Made by a program: the position numbers and the translations under genes | The notes under the pieces: generated by a model | What the model was told of the DNA's origin: nothing | Databases searched by the model: none | What the model saw: only the letters and a program-made list of their open reading frames with translations | Shown here: positions 16,519 to 24,762 of the stretch, one piece after another | Layout of the letters: each line of letters opens with the position of its first letter | How positions within the stretch are numbered: position 1 is the first letter of the stretch | Source of the DNA: Prevotella sp. | Lineage (GTDB): Bacteria; Bacteroidota; Bacteroidia; Bacteroidales; Bacteroidaceae | Assembly: GCA_003447235.1 (NCBI GenBank) | Contig: DLZV01000011.1 | Location: 1-37,671, forward strand | Reading direction: 5' to 3' | DNA: 37,671 nucleotides

Positions 16519-18003
16519 TTATTCGTGACGCGAATAGTTGGGCGCCTCGCTCGTGATCGTGATGTCGTGCGGATGGCTCTCGAGCACACCAGCATTGGTG
16601 ATGCGTGTGAACTTGGCGTTGTGGAGCGTCTCGATGCAGTTGGCACCGCAGTAGCCCATACCCGAGCGCAGACCGCCAAGCAGCTGATAGACCACCTCCA
16701 GCACCGTGCCTTTGTACGGCACGCGACCGGCGATACCCTCCGGCACGAGCTTCTTCACGTCGGTGGTGGAACCCTGGAAGTAGCGGTCCTTGCTGCCGTT
16801 CTTCTGTCCCATGGCCTCCAGCGATCCCATGCCGCGGTAGCTCTTGAACTTACGGCCGTTGTAGATGATCGTGTCGCCCGGCGACTCCTCCGTGCCAGCC
16901 ACCAGCGATCCGATCATGACGGAACTGCCACCAGCGGCGAGGGCCTTGACGATGTCGCCCGAATAGCGCAGGCCACCGTCGGCGATGAGAGGCACGCCCG
17001 TGCCCTTCAGGGCCGTATAGACATCGTAGATGGCCGACAGCTGCGGCACACCCACACCTGCCACGACGCGGGTCGTACAGATACTACCCGGGCCGATACC
17101 CACCTTGATGGCGTCGGCGCCGTGGTCGACGAGGTAGCGGGCAGCCTCGCCCGTAGCTACATTGCCCACGACGACGTCCACGTCGGGGAAATGCTTCTTG
17201 ACAGCCTCCAGCGTGCCGATGACACCCTTGCTGTGGCCGTGGGCCGTGTCGATGACGATGGCATCTACGCCTGCGTTGACCAGTGCCTCTGCACGCTGCA
17301 GCGAGTCGGCGGTCACGCCCACGCCTGCGGCCACGCGCAGGCGGCCCTTGGCGTCCTTGCAAGCCATCGGCTTGTTCTTGGCCTTGGTGATATCCTTATA
17401 GGTGATGAGGCCGACGAGGTGGTTGTCCTTATCGACCACCGGGAGCTTCTCGATCTTGTTCTCCTGGAGGATGGCGGCAGCGGCCTTGAGGTCCGTCTGC
17501 TGATGCGTGGTGACGAGGTTCTCGGACGTCATGACCTCCGCCACCTTCTTGTCGAGGTGGGTCTCGAAGCGCAGGTCGCGGTTGGTGACGATACCGACGA
17601 GGTGGCGCTCGTCATCGACGACAGGGATGCCGCCGATATGGTAGTCGTGCATCATCTGCAGCGCGTCTGACACCGTGCATCCCTTGTGGATGGTGACGGG
17701 GTCAAAGATCATGCCGTTCTCCGCACGCTTGACGATGGCTACCTGTCTTGCCTGCTCCTCGATGGTCATATTCTTGTGGATGACACCGATACCACCTTCG
17801 CGGGCAATGGCAATGGCCATCGCACTTTCGGTCACCGTGTCCATGGCCGCCGTCACAATCGGCACATTGAGGGTGATGTTGCGCGAGAACTGCGTTTTCA
17901 ACTCCACCTCTTTGGGCAGCACTTCTGAATAAGCTGGAATGAGCAGGACGTCGTCAAAGGTCAGGCCGTCCATCGCTACTTTATCTGCAATAAATGATGA
18001 CAT
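16519..18003 (-). CDS. guaB: Inosine-5'-monophosphate dehydrogenase
   Basis: A 494-residue enzyme that oxidises IMP to XMP with NAD, the committed step of GMP synthesis in the cytosol. The TIM barrel is interrupted by a CBS-domain pair at about residues 95-205. The catalytic loop GIGPGSICTTRVVAGVG contains the nucleophilic Cys, and the flap GSKDRYFQG and the YKG motif are intact. Length is normal. It is the first gene upstream of the parvulin-OstA-mutL group and has its own promoter at 18033-18040. Confidence 0.96.
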   Translation of the reverse strand: MSSFIADKVAMDGLTFDDVLLIPAYSEVLPKEVELKTQFSRNITLNVPIVTAAMDTVTESAMAIAIAREGGIGVIHKNMTIEEQARQVAIVKRAENGMIFDPVTIHKGCTVSDALQMMHDYHIGGIPVVDDERHLVGIVTNRDLRFETHLDKKVAEVMTSENLVTTHQQTDLKAAAAILQENKIEKLPVVDKDNHLVGLITYKDITKAKNKPMACKDAKGRLRVAAGVGVTADSLQRAEALVNAGVDAIVIDTAHGHSKGVIGTLEAVKKHFPDVDVVVGNVATGEAARYLVDHGADAIKVGIGPGSICTTRVVAGVGVPQLSAIYDVYTALKGTGVPLIADGGLRYSGDIVKALAAGGSSVMIGSLVAGTEESPGDTIIYNGRKFKSYRGMGSLEAMGQKNGSKDRYFQGSTTDVKKLVPEGIAGRVPYKGTVLEVVYQLLGGLRSGMGYCGANCIETLHNAKFTRITNAGVLESHPHDITITSEAPNYSRHE

Positions 18004-18032
18004 AAAATGAATCGTTAGAAAATTATTGCGTG

Positions 18033-18040
18033 CAAATTTA
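18033..18040 (-). promoter_or_regulatory. -7 promoter box (TAAATTTG) of guaB
   Basis: TAAATTTG on the minus strand, about 30 bases before the guaB ATG, giving a leader of roughly 22 nt. No exact TTTG at the -33 position. Confidence 0.6.
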
Positions 18041-18098
18041 CCAATTATTTTTCACTTCTCGTTCTGTCTTCGGAGAAAACTATGGCCGTTAATGCTAT

Positions 18099-19130
18099 TT
18101 AACGCTGGCGGACCCTCTCCCGTGCCCCTTTTCCACCCTCTGAGAGCCATTTTCGGGCCCATTCGATGAGTGTGTCGCGTCCACGGCGGAAGTCTTCGTC
18201 GCTCAGCGAGACATAGTAGTCGGGGGCTATACCCTCCTCCGTAGGGCGCCGTTCGCGATCGTACATCGGGCAGGCCGAGAAGCGTACGCCCCAGCCGTTG
18301 GGCAGCTCTGCCGAGAAGGGCATTCCCGCGCCTCCTCCCGTCTGGTCGCCCACAATGGTGACGCGGGGGAAGCAGCTCATGTACTTCACAAACTCGTTGG
18401 CGGCAGAGAAGACTCCGCGGTTGGTGAGCACCACCACCTCCTTCTGCCAGCGTAGTCCCTTGGCGGGGCGGATCGTCTGTTCCTGTAGCGAGGAGAAGTC
18501 CTGGTGGCCGCGTCCCGTCTTGTGGCGCAGGTAGCCCACGGTGGTCTCCGCGTTGCAGAAGCGTGCCGCCAGTCGTTCGGCATGGGCCATCAGTCCGCCG
18601 CCATTGCCGCGGACGTCGATGATGAGGCCGTTGCAGCCCGCCATGTGGAGCATCACCTGGTCGAGGTTGGCGTCGCTCATGCCCTGCTGGAACGACTCGT
18701 AGCGCAGGTAGCCGATGTTGTCGTCGAGGATGGTGTAGTCCGTGCCGCCTGCGATGAGATAGTCGGTGCGGAGATAGCGGCGCAGCAGGGTGTCGCTGAA
18801 GTTGGTGGGGTAGTCCTCCTTCCAGCTCCAGTAGCGTCCCGTGTTGAAGGTCGTGTAGAGGTTGACATGGCCGTCGCGGAGCTCCGAGATCATCTGGGTC
18901 ATCACCTCAAACTGCTGGCTCTCGCTCATCTCCGCGTTCATCCTCACGGCATATTTTTCGCGCACGGCATTCCAGTCCACGCCTTTCTCCTCGAAGAAAC
19001 AGTAGTGCTCGTCCAGGATCCGCCACAGGGCTTCGAGATTGCCCTGCGGGTTGTCGTCGTAGGTGTCGTTGTCAACACACGACGTGGCGGTGAGCAACAG
19101 AAGGAATAGATAGGGGAGGATGCGTCTCAT
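18099..19130 (-). CDS. S41 family peptidase, lipoprotein
   Basis: A 343-residue secreted serine peptidase of the C-terminal processing/tricorn type. A lipoprotein signal (lipobox LTATSC, Cys17 or nearby) tethers it to the envelope. The substrate-binding core includes NIGYLRYESF and DVRGNGGG; the nucleophile is the Ser in GVFSAANEF, followed by GDQTGGGAG. No PDZ domain is evident. The ATG at 19130 overlaps the stop of the DUF3316 gene (ATGA), which fixes the start; the longer frame to 19190 is rejected. It is the last gene of the parC operon; the substrate is unknown. Confidence 0.87.
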   Translation of the reverse strand: MRRILPYLFLLLLTATSCVDNDTYDDNPQGNLEALWRILDEHYCFFEEKGVDWNAVREKYAVRMNAEMSESQQFEVMTQMISELRDGHVNLYTTFNTGRYWSWKEDYPTNFSDTLLRRYLRTDYLIAGGTDYTILDDNIGYLRYESFQQGMSDANLDQVMLHMAGCNGLIIDVRGNGGGLMAHAERLAARFCNAETTVGYLRHKTGRGHQDFSSLQEQTIRPAKGLRWQKEVVVLTNRGVFSAANEFVKYMSCFPRVTIVGDQTGGGAGMPFSAELPNGWGVRFSACPMYDRERRPTEEGIAPDYYVSLSDEDFRRGRDTLIEWARKWLSEGGKGARERVRQR

Positions 19131-20080
19131 AAGTGTCGTGGTGTGAGGGTGAAGGACTTGACGAAGCCGAGGACGAAGAGGTGCGACCACTCGTGAAACT
19201 TCAGGTCGTGGAGCTTCGACTGCTGAATATCGGCCCGGTAGCCCAGGCGCAACGCGCTATGGGCGGAGATGCGGAAGTCGGCCGTGACCATCTGTCGCAT
19301 CGACGGGGCGTTGAAAGGTGTGGTGAAGACCACGTTGTGGTCGTAGTTGCCTCGCGTGAAGATCTCGTAGTAGGACTGGCCGAAACGGGGCGAGAACTGC
19401 AGTCCCACCAAGGGCACCTGTAGCTCGTAGCGGACTGAGGCGGGCACGATCCACCTCCATCTTCCCTCCACCCGTGGCAGGGCGTAGTCGGCCACGAAGG
19501 AGGCAGCCCCCGCCAGGGCGAGGTGAGCCTGGGCCGGGTTGTTGCCGTTGCGTGTGCTATAGACCATCCCCGCCAGTGCGTCCACGCCCGGTCCGGCCTT
19601 GAGGCTGATCGTGCCTCCAGCCAAGTGCAGGGTGGCGAGTCGCCTGTGCCAGTCGTACTCGAAGTGGTAGAAGGCCGTGAGGTAGCTGGCGTTGTCCGCC
19701 CTGTTCCTTGTAGCCGAGAGATGAGCCTCGTGCAGCAACTGGTGTGCCCAGCGCGGCCGGGTGGGGTAGTCGCGGGTGACGTGTTGCATCAGTCGCCACT
19801 CCGTGCCCGTGTATTTCTCGGGCGAGAGATAGGTCTCCAGCAGGTTGGTGCCGCCCACGGCCAGCATCGTGGCACGCGTCACATGGCGTTCCGCCTGCTT
19901 CGCCTCCTTTTCTGTCTCTAGCGCCCCTTGTGCTCCGCAACGAGCCGTGTCGCCTGCTGCCTCCAGCCAGCTCTCCTGTGCCGGGACGGGCAGGGAGGCG
20001 AGGACCATGCAGACCGTGATAGCCACGCCCCGCAGTAGCCTTCGGCTGGTCGTGGTTCTTGTCGTCCTACTTCTCCTCAT
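19127..20080 (-). CDS. DUF3316-like outer-membrane protein
   Basis: A 317-residue exported protein: signal segment with an Arg-rich start and a cut near VPAQ (about residue 34), then beta-rich sequence with alternating aromatic strands ending in a Phe/Leu-rich terminus. It probably forms an outer-membrane barrel. The pattern LLETYLSPEKYTGTEWRLMQ resembles the DUF3316 family of Bacteroidota, whose function is unknown. It overlaps the end of the topoisomerase gene by 14 bases and is ATGA-coupled to the S41 peptidase, so all three are one operon. The family call is from memory and moderately sure. Confidence 0.68.
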   Translation of the reverse strand: MRRSRTTRTTTSRRLLRGVAITVCMVLASLPVPAQESWLEAAGDTARCGAQGALETEKEAKQAERHVTRATMLAVGGTNLLETYLSPEKYTGTEWRLMQHVTRDYPTRPRWAHQLLHEAHLSATRNRADNASYLTAFYHFEYDWHRRLATLHLAGGTISLKAGPGVDALAGMVYSTRNGNNPAQAHLALAGAASFVADYALPRVEGRWRWIVPASVRYELQVPLVGLQFSPRFGQSYYEIFTRGNYDHNVVFTTPFNAPSMRQMVTADFRISAHSALRLGYRADIQQSKLHDLKFHEWSHLFVLGFVKSFTLTPRHL

Positions 20081-22799
20081 CGTCGAAGAGGTTGAGTTGT
20101 CCCGTGATCTTGTCTATCACCTGCTGCTGGCTCTTCCCAAGGTCGGGGTCGAGGTTGGCGTGGTCCTCGGTGGCGTTGCCGTCCTCCGCCGGGATGGTCT
20201 CTGTCTGCGGGCTCTCGGGCGTGTCGTCGTAGGGCGTTTCCACCTCCTCTACCTTCTCCACGGCGAGCGTGGTGAGTCGTTTGCCCTTGGCCTTGTATCC
20301 CTTCACGCCGACAAACGTCTCGCCCGCCACTTCCTCCGTACCGTGGGCAGCGTCGTCACTACCATAACTGACGAGAAATTTCGCGTGGGGTCGGTCCGTC
20401 AGTATCAGCAGTTTGCTCTCGGCATTGTCGCCCACGAAACTCTGCGGCCGCTTCGTGGCGTCCATCGTGAATCGTTTCAGATAGAGGTAGCCCTGGTTGT
20501 CGGCATCGCGGACGATGGCCGTCCAGATTTTCGCCTTGTCCCACTTCTCCAGGCGCAGGATGTTGGCCTCGTAGTGATTGGTGGAGTCAAAGGTCGAGAT
20601 GTAGAAGTCGCCCGTGTCGAGGACCACGAGGATGCGGTCCTGGTCGCCAAACTCGCCGAGGTAGCGTCCGTGCTCCTCGTAGTTGATGCGTTGCACGTCG
20701 GGGTCGAACCACACCTTGCGTCCGCCGAGTGTGGAGTGGCCGTGGCTCTTCAGCGAGATGCGGTGGATGGAGTCGCGGGTGAGGAGGTTGCCCTGTGCGC
20801 CGCGTCCCTTGATGAGGATGTCGCTGAAATCGACTTCCTTGAATATGTTCTGCCGTTTCTTTCTGATGTCGGGGTCGAGCGTCACCTTGATGACCTCCGC
20901 CTCGCCGTTGGGGTTGGCCGTGAAGTACATCACGCGCGATCCCGGCTTGCCCTGCGTCACGTCATACTCTCGGTCGCGTGTGCAGGAGGTCACGCCAAAG
21001 CGTTTGATGTAGTAGGGGCCCTTCTGTCCGTCGCGATAGACGAGATTGAAGATCGTGCGGTGGTCGTTCTTCTTGAATACCTGCACGTGGAGGATGTTCT
21101 TGCCGACGAAGACCTTGTCCTGTATCTTGATGACCTTGTACTTGCCGTCGCGGTAGAAGATGATGACGTCGTCGATGTCGGAGCAGTTCTCCACCAGTTC
21201 CGCCTTCTTCAGTCCCGTGCCGATGAAGCCGGCCTGGCGGTCGATGTAGAGTTTCTCGTTGCGCTCCGCCACCTTGGCCGCGATGATCGTGTCGAAGCTC
21301 TTGATCTCCGTTCGGCGCGGATGGTCCTTGCCATACTTCTCCTTGAGCATCTCAAACCACTCCACGGTGACGCGTGTCATCTCGCTCAGGTCCTTCTCGA
21401 TGCGGGCTATCTCGGCCCGTATCTTGGCGATCAGCTCCTCGTTCTTGTCCTTCGAGAACTTGGCGATGCGCTGCATCTTGATCTCCAGCAGGCGCAGCAG
21501 GTCCTCGCGCCCTACTGCGCGCACGAGGCTCGGGTAGAACGGCTGCAGTCGCTCGTCGATGTAGGCGATGAGCTGGTCCGTGTCCTTGGCGTTTTCGAAA
21601 GGCTTGCCCTTATAGATGCGCTCCTCGATGAAGATCTGCTCCAGCGAGGCAAAGAAGAGCTGCTCCAGCAGCTCGTGGCGCCTGATCTCCAGTTCCTGGC
21701 GCAGCAGTTCCTTGGTGTGGTCCACGTTGCGGCGCAACACGTCGCTGACGGTGAGAAACTGTGGTTTCTGCCCGTCGATGACGCAGCAGTTGGGCGAGAT
21801 GTTGATCTCGCAGTCTGTGAAGGCATAGAGGGCGTCGATGGTCTTGTCGCTCGACGTGCCCGGGGCGAGGTGTACCTGTATCTCCACTTGCGAGGAGGTC
21901 ATGTCGTCCACGCGTCTGATCTTCAGCTTGCCCTTCTCCACGGCCTTGGTGATGGAGTCTTGCACGCTCTCTGCCGTCTTCGTGAATGGCACCTCGCGGA
22001 TGACGAGTGTCTTCGGGTCGAGCTTTTCTATCTTCGCCCTCACCTTGACCACGCCGCCCCGCTGCCCGTCGTTGTAGCGCGAGGCGTCGATGCTGCCGCC
22101 CGTGGGGAAGTCGGGGTAGAGGCTGAAGGGCTCGCCGCGCAGGTAGCTCACGGCGGCGTCGCAGATCTCGTTGAAGTTGTGGGGAAGGATCTTCGACGAC
22201 AAGCCGACGGCAATGCCCTCCGCGCCCTGGGCCAGGAGGAGCGGAAACTTCACGGGGAGCGTCACGGGCTCCTTGTTGCGGCCGTCGTAGGAGTACTGCC
22301 ACTCGGTGGTCTTCGGGTTGAAGACCGTCTCCAGCGCAAACTTCGACAGGCGCGCCTCGATATATCGGGGTGCGGCCGCGCGGTCGCCTGTGAGGATGTT
22401 GCCCCAGTTGCCCTGCGTGTCGATGAGCAGGTCTTTCTGGCCGAGCTGCACGAGGGCGTCGCCGATGGAGGCGTCGCCATGGGGGTGAAACTGCATCGTG
22501 TGGCCCACGATATTGGCCACCTTGTTGTAGCGTCCGTCGTCCATGCGCTTCATCGAGTGGAGGATGCGTCGCTGCACGGGCTTCAGGCCGTCGCCGATGG
22601 CGGGCACGGCACGTTCCAGGATCACATAGCTCGCATAGTCGAGAAACCAGTTTTTGTACATCCCCGACAGGTGGTGTACGGCCGATGCGTCGAAACGGCT
22701 TGTGGGGCGGTAGTCGCTATGGCTGTCCGTCGCCTCCTCGCTGTCCTGCTGCATGGCGCCCTGCTGATCGTCGCTGTCTATTCTCTTGTCGTCGTCCAT
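20067..22799 (-). CDS. parC: DNA topoisomerase IV subunit A (ParC/GyrA family)
   Basis: A 910-residue type IIA topoisomerase A subunit that cuts and passes DNA to decatenate chromosomes, together with ParE (not in the window). The catalytic Tyr is Y146 in AAPRYIEAR. The quinolone-determining stretch HPHGDASIGD (105-114) has Ala110 at the position of GyrA Ser83 and Asp114 at Asp87. A coiled-coil region and a C-terminal beta-pinwheel follow, ending in an acidic tail. Bacteroidota usually annotate this subtype as topoisomerase IV or 'gyrase/topoisomerase IV subunit A'. The promoter at 22823-22854 is a perfect match. Confidence 0.9.
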   Translation of the reverse strand: MDDDKRIDSDDQQGAMQQDSEEATDSHSDYRPTSRFDASAVHHLSGMYKNWFLDYASYVILERAVPAIGDGLKPVQRRILHSMKRMDDGRYNKVANIVGHTMQFHPHGDASIGDALVQLGQKDLLIDTQGNWGNILTGDRAAAPRYIEARLSKFALETVFNPKTTEWQYSYDGRNKEPVTLPVKFPLLLAQGAEGIAVGLSSKILPHNFNEICDAAVSYLRGEPFSLYPDFPTGGSIDASRYNDGQRGGVVKVRAKIEKLDPKTLVIREVPFTKTAESVQDSITKAVEKGKLKIRRVDDMTSSQVEIQVHLAPGTSSDKTIDALYAFTDCEINISPNCCVIDGQKPQFLTVSDVLRRNVDHTKELLRQELEIRRHELLEQLFFASLEQIFIEERIYKGKPFENAKDTDQLIAYIDERLQPFYPSLVRAVGREDLLRLLEIKMQRIAKFSKDKNEELIAKIRAEIARIEKDLSEMTRVTVEWFEMLKEKYGKDHPRRTEIKSFDTIIAAKVAERNEKLYIDRQAGFIGTGLKKAELVENCSDIDDVIIFYRDGKYKVIKIQDKVFVGKNILHVQVFKKNDHRTIFNLVYRDGQKGPYYIKRFGVTSCTRDREYDVTQGKPGSRVMYFTANPNGEAEVIKVTLDPDIRKKRQNIFKEVDFSDILIKGRGAQGNLLTRDSIHRISLKSHGHSTLGGRKVWFDPDVQRINYEEHGRYLGEFGDQDRILVVLDTGDFYISTFDSTNHYEANILRLEKWDKAKIWTAIVRDADNQGYLYLKRFTMDATKRPQSFVGDNAESKLLILTDRPHAKFLVSYGSDDAAHGTEEVAGETFVGVKGYKAKGKRLTTLAVEKVEEVETPYDDTPESPQTETIPAEDGNATEDHANLDPDLGKSQQQVIDKITGQLNLFDDEEK

Positions 22800-22822
22800 G
22801 ATGGGTTCGTTCTTTTAGTTTG

Positions 22823-22854
22823 CAAAAGTACGAAAAATATTTGGAAATACCAAA
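22823..22854 (-). promoter_or_regulatory. Consensus promoter of the parC-DUF3316-S41 operon
   Basis: On the minus strand TTTG (22854-22851), exactly 20 bases, then TACTTTTG (22830-22823). This is a perfect Bacteroidota promoter giving a leader of about 17 nt. Confidence 0.75.
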
Positions 22855-22897
22855 TGGATCGCCACGGTAGTTTGTGCTGCTCCCATGCGGCCCGTCG

Positions 22898-24190
22898 CTA
22901 AAATTCGTAGTCGTTGATCGCGTAGAGGGGTACGTTCGTGACCCAGTCTTCCTGCTGATAGTCATTCATGGAGATGCGATATGCCTTCTTGGACCGGTTG
23001 TCTGCTACAAACTGGCGCAGGCTTTTTGCCTTGACGTTTGTCTCGGCTTTTACCTTCAGCGGGACGATTTCGTCCTCCTCGTCCTGCAACAGAAAATCTA
23101 TCTTCAGCGTGCTGTTGGACTTGGCATAATAATACGGTTCATACCTGAGAATGAGTTGCTGCAAGACATACTGCTCTGTCAATGCCCCTTTGAACTCGGT
23201 AAATATACTGTTGCCAGCCACTATCGTGGAAGCCTTGAGGTTGGACATAGCACCCAAAAGGCCCACGTCCAAGACGAAAATCTTGAAGGCAGCCCTGTCT
23301 TCATAACTGGCAAGTGGCAGTCTGGGAGCTTTCACATTATATATCTTGTATATCAGTCCGGCATCCTGCAGCCATTGCAGGGCCAACTCATACTCTCTGG
23401 CCCTCGCCCCCTCGCGCACCACTCCATAGACAAACTTCCTGTTCTCTTTGCTCAACTGGGCGGGCAAGGATTTCCATAGGTCAGCAATGCGGGGGATGAT
23501 CTCCGAGGGAGCATGCTTCGACATGTCTCGCTGATAACTGTTCAGAATATCCTTCTGTATGGCTCTCACTTCTTTCCAGTCGCGACGCTGGCTGAAGCTC
23601 AATACGGCTTCGGGCATGCCTCCCACGTAGTAATAATACTTGAGGAGTTCTTGAAACTTGGGAGCAAACATGGTTGTCATGTTCCAGTCTTTCGTTTGCA
23701 GCAATTGTGCCAGATTCTTCTCCCCCATAGCCATCACAAACTCGATGAAGTTCATAGGATACAGGGGGAGAAATTCGACCTTGCCCACAGGAAACGACTC
23801 CCCTTGGTGCAGTTCGATACCCAAGAGGGACCCTGCTGCTATGACATGATAGCCTGGCGCATTCTCTGCAAAGTATTTGAGAGAAGTGATGGCCTGCGGG
23901 GCGGCCTGTATCTCGTCGAGAAATATCAGCGTGTCGCCCTCTGTGCAGGTCACGTTGGTTACAGCCCCGATGGCGGTAAGTATTCGGGGGATATTGAAGT
24001 CTTGCTCAAAGAGATTCTGAAGGATCTTCATCTCTTCGAAGTTCACATACGCCAACTGCCTGTAGTTTTGGCGCGCAAACTCCTTGACCAGCCAAGTCTT
24101 GCCAACCTGTCTGGCCCCCTCTACGATAAGGGGTTTGCGATATTCTTTGTTCTTCCATTTCAGAAGCTCGTTGATGGCCAATCTTTCCAT
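22898..24190 (-). CDS. AAA ATPase with C-terminal DUF4143 domain
   Basis: A 430-residue protein of the common AAA_14/DUF4143 architecture. Walker A is GARQVGKT in the N-terminal 30 residues, Walker B is LIFLDEIQ, and sensor-like AGSLLG follows. The DUF4143 half contains GGMPEAV and the ending region with KIDFLLQ, which resembles a PD-(D/E)XK nuclease core ('DFLLQ...PLKVKAE'). The biological role of this family is not settled; toxin, defence and regulatory roles have been proposed. The chosen ATG (24190) fits the family start MERLAINELLKWK; ATG 24217 or 24268 are possible. The gene's promoter region carries three regularly spaced repeats, pointing to autoregulation. Confidence 0.85.
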   Translation of the reverse strand: MERLAINELLKWKNKEYRKPLIVEGARQVGKTWLVKEFARQNYRQLAYVNFEEMKILQNLFEQDFNIPRILTAIGAVTNVTCTEGDTLIFLDEIQAAPQAITSLKYFAENAPGYHVIAAGSLLGIELHQGESFPVGKVEFLPLYPMNFIEFVMAMGEKNLAQLLQTKDWNMTTMFAPKFQELLKYYYYVGGMPEAVLSFSQRRDWKEVRAIQKDILNSYQRDMSKHAPSEIIPRIADLWKSLPAQLSKENRKFVYGVVREGARAREYELALQWLQDAGLIYKIYNVKAPRLPLASYEDRAAFKIFVLDVGLLGAMSNLKASTIVAGNSIFTEFKGALTEQYVLQQLILRYEPYYYAKSNSTLKIDFLLQDEEDEIVPLKVKAETNVKAKSLRQFVADNRSKKAYRISMNDYQQEDWVTNVPLYAINDYEF

Positions 24191-24240
24191 GATCCGTATC
24201 TTTAAATCACATTCCATGAGGGAATAATTCTCCGTCCTCC

Positions 24241-24323
24241 CACATTTTACGGGGGAATAACGCTGCAAATATACACATTTTACGGGGGAATCCAGGCCTT
24301 ATTTCCCACATTTTATGGGGGAA
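24241..24323. repeat. Three 17-bp direct repeats, 33-bp period, at the ATPase promoter
   Basis: CACATTTTACGGGGGAA at 24241-24257 and 24274-24290, and the same with one change (T for C) at 24307-24323. The spacing is exactly 33 bp, about three helical turns, so all copies face the same side of DNA. Spacers are unrelated. On the minus strand one copy abuts the upstream side of the -7 box and one lies just after the predicted start site. They look like operator sites. Confidence 0.8.
24266..24273 (-). promoter_or_regulatory. -7 promoter box (TATATTTG) of the ATPase gene
   Basis: TATATTTG on the minus strand fits TAnnTTTG. The -33 position has no TTTG; instead the repeat at 24274-24290 fills the spacer. 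The start site would be near 24259, leaving a leader of about 70 nt. Confidence 0.55.
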
Positions 24324-24724
24324 CCCCTATTTTTCTTATAGCGACGGGCACGAAAACGTGATGGTGCGTCCCTATGAATAATAGCCAGCGTCCTGGCGTT
24401 TTGACCGCCCTGAAGCACGCCTTGCGTCCCGAACGCATCCCGAGACCATCCCGAAGGTCTCTTAAGTCTCGTCCTAAGGGTTACTTATGTCTCGTCCTAA
24501 GGGTTGCTTAAGGGTTATCCCGAAGGTCTCTTGAGAATCGTCCAAGGGCTTTTCTGGTGCGGTATAGATGGTGACAATGGCAAGGAAATAGCTTTTGCTT
24601 ATGTATTTAGGTGTAAGATGATGCTTTTTCTAGGTAGAATGATTGTGCTAGGGGTTGAAAAACAGAAAGATGATAATTGAAGTGCAGTTCTTTGCAGAAG
24701 AAGGGGTAATATATTGTTTCAATA
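24324..24724. repeat. Repeat-rich intergenic stretch without genes
   Basis: No gene is supported. The word GTCTCGTCCTAAGGGTT occurs at 24466-24482 and 24489-24505 (23-bp tandem unit), followed by a partial copy. ATCCCGAAGGTCTCTT occurs at 24448-24463 and 24517-24532. Shorter 'cccga' words precede them. At 24541-24563 lies a sequence that recurs near 31804. The region looks like debris of dispersed intergenic repeats at the island's left edge. Confidence 0.6.
24541..24563. repeat. Island-flanking short repeat, left copy
   Basis: Begins TCCAAGGGCT and ends GGTGCGGT. It matches 31804-31825 at all but one substitution and one base gap. The two copies lie on either side of the surface-protein locus, in the same orientation. 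Confidence 0.55.
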
Positions 24725-24756
24725 TTTGCGCAAATAAAATAAAAGGAGTAAATTTG
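24725..24756 (+). promoter_or_regulatory. Consensus promoter of the surface-protein locus
   Basis: TTTG (24725-24728), exactly 20 bases, TAAATTTG (24749-24756). This is a perfect Bacteroidota promoter. The start site near 24761-24763 is about 410 bases before the first coding start, so the transcript has a very long leader. Confidence 0.78.
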
Positions 24757-24762
24757 CAACCG

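Noticed and set aside
19845..22901. A 1018-codon open frame on the plus strand
   Set aside because: It lies opposite the topoisomerase IV A gene, whose frame shows clear family motifs. Long antisense frames are common in GC-rich DNA; the predicted protein is Val/Leu/Asp-rich with no family pattern.
24241..24323. CRISPR array
   Set aside because: Only three 17-bp repeats with 16-bp spacers next to a promoter and no cas genes; repeats are too short and the layout fits operators.
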